From Brevibacillus panacihumi W25 (GTDB taxonomy: Bacteria > Bacillota > Bacilli > Brevibacillales > Brevibacillaceae), in NCBI RefSeq assembly GCF_000503775.1, contig NZ_KI629785.1:1239501-1303500 (forward strand): a stretch of DNA of 64,000 nt, in the 5' to 3' direction. Position numbers and translations under genes: made by a program. Below are positions 60,265 to 64,000 of this stretch, piece after piece (within the stretch, counting starts at the first letter, position 1; each line of letters begins with the position of its first letter). The notes under the pieces are model-generated. The model was given only the letters and a program-made list of their open reading frames with translations, ran no database searches and was not told the DNA's origin.

Positions 60265-60783
60265 TCAGTCATGGGCGGGAATGGGACCGATGCGATACGT
60301 CCATTCCGCTTCATGGGCTCCACCTGGAAACAAGTGGGCGGGAAAACATTCTTCGATCCGACAATGGGTCCTGTACGTTTTGCCTACACCTTTGAACAAA
60401 GCACTGGAAGCTTCATTGGCAGGAGAGACAGTCGCTTCCAGATAGCGAATGCTCTGGCTCTCGCCTCTGCGCAAAAGCTCCTGAATCATGCTTTTGGCGA
60501 TGCCCATTCCTCTGTATGCGTCATGGACGCCGATCTGCCAGATAAACAAGGTATCCTCCTGATCTGGTCGGTAGAAGCCGGTCACAAAGCCCACGATTTC
60601 TTCTTCAATCTCGGCGACTACGCAGGTATCCTGAAAAAATCGGGCAAACATCAGGTAGGCATAGGCAGAATTCATCTCCAGCACGCCGGAATCGCGCGCC
60701 AGCCGCCACATCGAAGCGCCGTCGTCTTCTGTCGGCGATCGCAGGCTGATTTGCCCGGAACGAATCTTCTCGCTCGTCTTCAT
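60265..60783 (-). CDS. ectA: Diaminobutyrate acetyltransferase
   Basis: A 172-residue GNAT acetyltransferase: [31 protein letters not shown] at the N-terminus, [25 protein letters not shown] with the acetyl-CoA loop, and [18 protein letters not shown]. It acetylates the gamma amino group of diaminobutyrate. ATG 60783 follows AAGGAGG by 7 nt. Confidence 0.95.
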   Translation of the reverse strand: MKTSEKIRSGQISLRSPTEDDGASMWRLARDSGVLEMNSAYAYLMFARFFQDTCVVAEIEEEIVGFVTGFYRPDQEDTLFIWQIGVHDAYRGMGIAKSMIQELLRRGESQSIRYLEATVSPANEASSALFKGVGKTYRTHCRIEECFPAHLFPGGAHEAEWTYRIGPIPAHD

Positions 60784-60824
60784 CTGTATCACCTCCTTTC
60801 AAAGCTACGGCTTTGCACCCGGGT

Positions 60825-61613
60825 TCACCCCGCGCGAAAACGGCTCAGGAACGTCTGCAGTCGCGGGCTTTCCGGCTTGTAAAAAATTTGTTCGGGCGTG
60901 CCCTGCTCCACAATCCTGCCTCCGTCGGTGAAAATGATCCGGTCTGCCACATCACGGGCGAAATCCATCTCGTGAGTAATCAAAAGCATCGCCATCTCGC
61001 CCTCTGCCGCGATTTCCCGAATGACCGCCAGCACTTCCCCGACCAGCTCCGGGTCGAGCGCAGAGGTCACCTCGTCAAACAGCATGACCTTCGGACGCAT
61101 GACCAAGGCACGGGCGATGGCGACGCGCTGTTTTTGACCGCCGGACAGCTGCGTCGGATAGTGGTCCAGCTTGTCGGCGAGACCGACCTTTCTCAGCATG
61201 GTGATCGCCCGGTCGATCGCTTCTTCCTTGTCGAGACCCAGCACGTGAATCGGAGCCTCCGTTACATTGCGCAGAATGCTCATGTGCGGAAACAGATTGA
61301 AGTGTTGAAACACCATCCCGATCTTGCCGCGGATACTGTGCAAATGCTTTTCATCTGCACGCACCAGTTTGCCATTCACGTTCTTATGCCAGAGATGCTC
61401 TCCGTCCACCTCAATCGTTCCTGAGCTCGGCTCCTCCAGCGTCATCAGCAGACGGGCCATCGTGGTCTTGCCGGAGCCGCTGGGGCCAATCACGGCGATC
61501 TTTTCGCCGGGTGCGATGTCCAGATCAATTTCCCTTAAAATGGTCAGGTCCCCAAACGACTTGCTCACCTTTCGATAACGGACGACGGGAGCTTCCTTAC
61601 TTGCAAAATTCAT
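60825..61613 (-). CDS. ehuA: Ectoine/hydroxyectoine ABC transporter ATPase
   Basis: A 262-residue polar-amino-acid-type ATPase: Walker A GPSGSGKTT, LSGGQKQRVAIARALV, Walker B VMLFDEVTSALDPE and MLLITHEMDFARDV. The assignment to Ehu rests on its place between the permease genes and ectA. ATG 61613 has an AAAGGAGG site; the frame from 61646 overlaps ehuD. Confidence 0.87.
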   Translation of the reverse strand: MNFASKEAPVVRYRKVSKSFGDLTILREIDLDIAPGEKIAVIGPSGSGKTTMARLLMTLEEPSSGTIEVDGEHLWHKNVNGKLVRADEKHLHSIRGKIGMVFQHFNLFPHMSILRNVTEAPIHVLGLDKEEAIDRAITMLRKVGLADKLDHYPTQLSGGQKQRVAIARALVMRPKVMLFDEVTSALDPELVGEVLAVIREIAAEGEMAMLLITHEMDFARDVADRIIFTDGGRIVEQGTPEQIFYKPESPRLQTFLSRFRAG

Positions 61614-61630
61614 GATTGCTTCCTCCTTTT

Positions 61631-62281
61631 TTACGTGCGGTTCCACTTCAATTCCAGTCTCCTGATCAACAGCGATGAGGCGTAGCTGAGAATCAGGAAA
61701 AGAATCCCTACGAGTGTGAATGCTTCCAGATAGCGGAAGGATTCCGCCCCGATCATCTTGGCTGCCATAAGCATTTCAACCAGCGTAATGGCGGACAAGA
61801 CGGGCGTTTCTTTGAACATGACAATCAAATAATTGCCGAGAACCGGGACTACCGGACGGATCGCCTGGGGAAGAATAATGCGCCGCCACATCGTCCACCT
61901 CGTAAAGTTCAAGGCTTTGGCAGCTTCCCACTGACCTCGCGGCACGGCTTCAATCCCGGAGCGGTACACCTCTGACAGATAGGCGCTGTAGTGGATGCCT
62001 AGCCCCAGCACTCCGGCGGTAAAAGGGCCCAAAGAAATGCCGATCGCCGGCAAGCCGTAGAAAAGGAAGTACAACTGCACCAGGAGCGGCGTGCTGCGGA
62101 CGAATTCGATCACTCCGGTGAAAATCAGCGAGATCAAGCGATTCTTGGAACGGCGCCCCATCGCCAGGAGCAAACCTCCCACCAATGCGATGGCAAAGCC
62201 GACGATTGTCGCTAGGATGGTCATTTTCATCGCGTCTAGAATGTACGGCAGGGTACTCCAGGTAAAACTCCAACTCCACAT
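61631..62281 (-). CDS. ehuD: Ectoine/hydroxyectoine ABC transporter permease
   Basis: A 216-residue HisM-type permease with five hydrophobic segments and the EAA loop AVPRGQWEAAKALNFTRWTMWRRIILPQAIRPVVPVLGN near residues 115-150. It pairs with the other permease, 4 bp upstream. GGGGAGGG precedes ATG 62281. Confidence 0.87.
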   Translation of the reverse strand: MWSWSFTWSTLPYILDAMKMTILATIVGFAIALVGGLLLAMGRRSKNRLISLIFTGVIEFVRSTPLLVQLYFLFYGLPAIGISLGPFTAGVLGLGIHYSAYLSEVYRSGIEAVPRGQWEAAKALNFTRWTMWRRIILPQAIRPVVPVLGNYLIVMFKETPVLSAITLVEMLMAAKMIGAESFRYLEAFTLVGILFLILSYASSLLIRRLELKWNRT

Positions 62282-62284
62282 CGC

Positions 62285-62932
62285 CTACACCCTCCCCGCA
62301 GAAAAACGACGTTCCAGCCAACGCATCATCAATGTCAACGGGTATGCCATGACAAAGTACATCAACAAAATAAGACCAAATATTTCAAATGTTCTGGATG
62401 CATCGAATGTGCGTAAGATCATCCCCTGATATGTCAGATCCGCCATCGTAATCAGGGAGACCAGGGATGTCCCTTTCAGCAGTTCAATGGCTAAATTGCT
62501 GAAGGACGGGAGCATGATGACCATCGCTTGGGGCAAAATCACGCGTCTCATCCGCAGCATGGGGCTCATGTTCAACGCAATCGATGCTTCCGTCTGTCCT
62601 TTGGGGACTGCGAGGATGGCGCTTCGCACTACTTCCGATCCATACGCTCCGTAGTTGAGGCCCAATGCTGCGACCCCGGCTGCCAGCGCAGTCAGCTCGA
62701 TTCCCAGCAGCGGCAGTGCGTAGAACAGCCAGAACAACTGGACGATCAGCGAGGTGCCGCGAAAAACCTCCACGTAGACCGAGCTGACCAGACGAATGCT
62801 TTTTCGGCGGGAAAGTCGGGCGAATCCCGCCAGAAACGAGAGCAGAAACGCAACGCCCATCGACAGTACGGTGACCTTGAGAGTCGTGACGGCTCCCTGA
62901 TAAAGCAGCGGCAATAAATCGACAGACACCAT
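62285..62932 (-). CDS. ehuC: Ectoine/hydroxyectoine ABC transporter permease
   Basis: A 215-residue HisQ-type permease with five hydrophobic segments, VEVFRGTSLIVQLFWLFYALP and the EAA loop AVPKGQTEASIALNMSPMLRMRRVILPQAM. It follows ehuB by 31 bp. Confidence 0.87.
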   Translation of the reverse strand: MVSVDLLPLLYQGAVTTLKVTVLSMGVAFLLSFLAGFARLSRRKSIRLVSSVYVEVFRGTSLIVQLFWLFYALPLLGIELTALAAGVAALGLNYGAYGSEVVRSAILAVPKGQTEASIALNMSPMLRMRRVILPQAMVIMLPSFSNLAIELLKGTSLVSLITMADLTYQGMILRTFDASRTFEIFGLILLMYFVMAYPLTLMMRWLERRFSAGRV

Positions 62933-62963
62933 GATCCTTCATTCCTCTCCATTGCTGATTGCC

Positions 62964-63869
62964 TTATTCTTTGACTAATTCCTCTGCTGTCATCTCACCC
63001 GGCAATTCCTGCTCGGTAAAACCGAACGGCTCCAAAATTTTCAGCAGTTCCCCTGACTCCTTCAGCTTTTGCAGCTCCGCATTGTAGGCGGCGACAAAAT
63101 CTGCATCCTCTTTGCGGAAGGCGGCCGCACCGTAGCCACGGACACTTTTGCCGTCGATCTCAGGCTGAACAAAGTCCATCACTCGCTCCAGGCTGTCGTC
63201 CTTCGCACTATCCAGAACGGCTTGCAGAGAGGGGCCTGTCATCGTGATCGCATCCGCACGTGCGGATTGCAGAGCCGAGACCGCTGATGGCTGGTCGGGA
63301 ACGAGCACCATCTGTTCCTTTTTCACGCCGCTTTTCTCCAGATATTCAATCTCGATCGCTCCGCCCATCACGGCTATTTTGGCAGCAGGATTGGCTGCAA
63401 TGTCTGCGTAGCTTTTCAGGTTCAGCGGGTTCCCCTTCTTCACCGCAATCGCTTCTCCGATGCTGTACTCGGGATTGGCAAAAGCCACTTCCTGTGCTCG
63501 TTTCGGTGTGATGTACATGCCGGCGGTAATGATGTCAAAACGATTTGCCTTCAAGCCGGGAATCAGCGAGCCGAATTCGGTCAGGACACCGTTCATTTCC
63601 GGGATGCCCATGCGCTCCAGAACGACACGCGCTACCTCTACGGCTTCTCCCGTCAGCTTGCCGTCTGGTGTCGCATAGGCGTATGGCACCTCATTGGCGA
63701 AGCCGACTGTGACAAAGCCCTGCTGTTTCGCTTTTTCCAGCGTCGACCCTCCTGACGTCTGCTCTCCTCCCGGCGCTCCTGTCTGCGCTGTGTCCGCAGA
63801 ACAACCCGCAAACAACAGGCTGCTGGACAATATCGCCGTACATACGAATCTCATCATGCTTTTTTTCAT
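62964..63869 (-). CDS. ehuB: Ectoine/hydroxyectoine-binding lipoprotein
   Basis: A 301-residue precursor with signal KKSMMRFVCTAILSSSLLFAGC (lipidated Cys near residue 22), a Gly/Ser-rich linker and a family-3 solute-binding domain (VTVGFANEVPYAYATPDGKLTGEAVEVARVVLERMG). EhuB proteins bind ectoine and hydroxyectoine outside the cell. ATG 63869 follows AAGGGGGAG; the frame from 63953 would read through the leader hairpin. First gene of the operon. Confidence 0.87.
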   Translation of the reverse strand: MKKSMMRFVCTAILSSSLLFAGCSADTAQTGAPGGEQTSGGSTLEKAKQQGFVTVGFANEVPYAYATPDGKLTGEAVEVARVVLERMGIPEMNGVLTEFGSLIPGLKANRFDIITAGMYITPKRAQEVAFANPEYSIGEAIAVKKGNPLNLKSYADIAANPAAKIAVMGGAIEIEYLEKSGVKKEQMVLVPDQPSAVSALQSARADAITMTGPSLQAVLDSAKDDSLERVMDFVQPEIDGKSVRGYGAAAFRKEDADFVAAYNAELQKLKESGELLKILEPFGFTEQELPGEMTAEELVKE

Positions 63870-63915
63870 TTCTTGCTCCCCCTTGTTAATTGGATACGGA
63901 TAAATTGGATACAAC

Positions 63916-63981
63916 AAAAAATCGGCGCATTGCTTCTTCCTGCCGAGGGCCATCCCGGGGGCAAAAGCAAATGCACCGATT
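63916..63981 (-). terminator. Terminator-like hairpin in front of ehuB
   Basis: Minus-strand AATCGGTGCATTTGCTT (from 63981) pairs with AAGCAATGCGCCGATT (63935-63920) with one mismatch and one bulge, and is followed by TTTTTTGTTG. It ends 46 bp before ehuB. It either ends an unseen upstream gene or is a leader attenuator of the ectoine operon. Confidence 0.65.
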
Positions 63982-64000
63982 GTTCTACGTAAAGCAGGCA

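Overview
The window looks like chromosomal DNA of an endospore-forming Firmicute, most likely Brevibacillus or a close relative in the Paenibacillaceae. The reasons are strong AGGAGG-type ribosome binding sites, consensus sigma-A promoters, a gerA-type spore germination operon, a GlpP antiterminator, a KapD-like exonuclease, a BpsA branched-polyamine synthase and moderately high GC. No rRNA, tRNA, CRISPR array, phage gene or intact insertion sequence was seen. The genus is an inference.

Left part (1-14.9 kb). A minus-strand operon encodes a binding-protein ABC importer, a HAD phosphatase and GlpP (cut by the window edge). It sits behind a perfect sigma-A promoter, a near-consensus cre and a leader terminator, so it is probably a GlpP-controlled organophosphate uptake operon. 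Next is an operon with a sodium:solute symporter, its small DUF3311-like partner, a darcynin/IacB-like protein and two overlapping genes that resemble the two domains of cucumopine synthase; a Crp-type regulator is divergent. Then come a 3-hydroxyisobutyrate-dehydrogenase-like enzyme, a membrane protein, bpsA (frameshifted near its start) and a MutS2-like ATPase lacking the Smr nuclease. The MutS2-like gene has a leader of more than 300 nt with a short ORF, a long stem and two intrinsic terminators.

Middle part (14.9-37.8 kb). A gerA/gerC/small-gene/gerB operon (gerC is frameshifted), a TagO/MraY-type transferase, a KapD-like exonuclease, an AraC regulator divergent from an MFS exporter and two leaderless serine hydrolases are followed by a patchy, partly AT-rich stretch (25.6-29.8 kb). 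That stretch holds a 150-bp imperfect palindrome, decayed VOC and dienelactone-hydrolase genes and a chloramphenicol acetyltransferase with an RBS-sequestering attenuator. After it come an acyl-CoA synthetase, a two-component system divergent from a DJ-1/PfpI protein, a DUF2306-like protein, a DUF2325 protein and a catalase.

Right part (37.8-56.6 kb). A large aromatic-catabolism locus on the minus strand has three units. Unit 1 has 11 genes: extradiol dioxygenase, catalytically atypical SDR, TPP-dependent lyase, aldehyde dehydrogenase, MFS permease, Rieske oxygenase alpha and beta, SDR, tandem VOC protein, IclR regulator and dienelactone hydrolase. Unit 2 is an ABC importer (binding protein, ATPase, two permeases). 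Unit 3 has a cupin, an alpha/beta hydrolase and an aspartate-dehydrogenase-like enzyme. A second iclR gene follows. All three promoters are strong sigma-A promoters followed directly by related palindromic sites, so they look like one IclR regulon. The locus lacks a ferredoxin, a ferredoxin reductase and the usual hydratase/aldolase lower pathway, and instead carries a TPP lyase, an ALDH and a tandem VOC protein. It is the best candidate for an undescribed pathway.

Right end (56.6-64 kb). A nine-gene ehuBCDA-ectABCD-ask operon imports, synthesises and hydroxylates ectoine. Its aspartokinase is short, with a reduced ACT region, and a terminator-like hairpin lies in front of ehuB.
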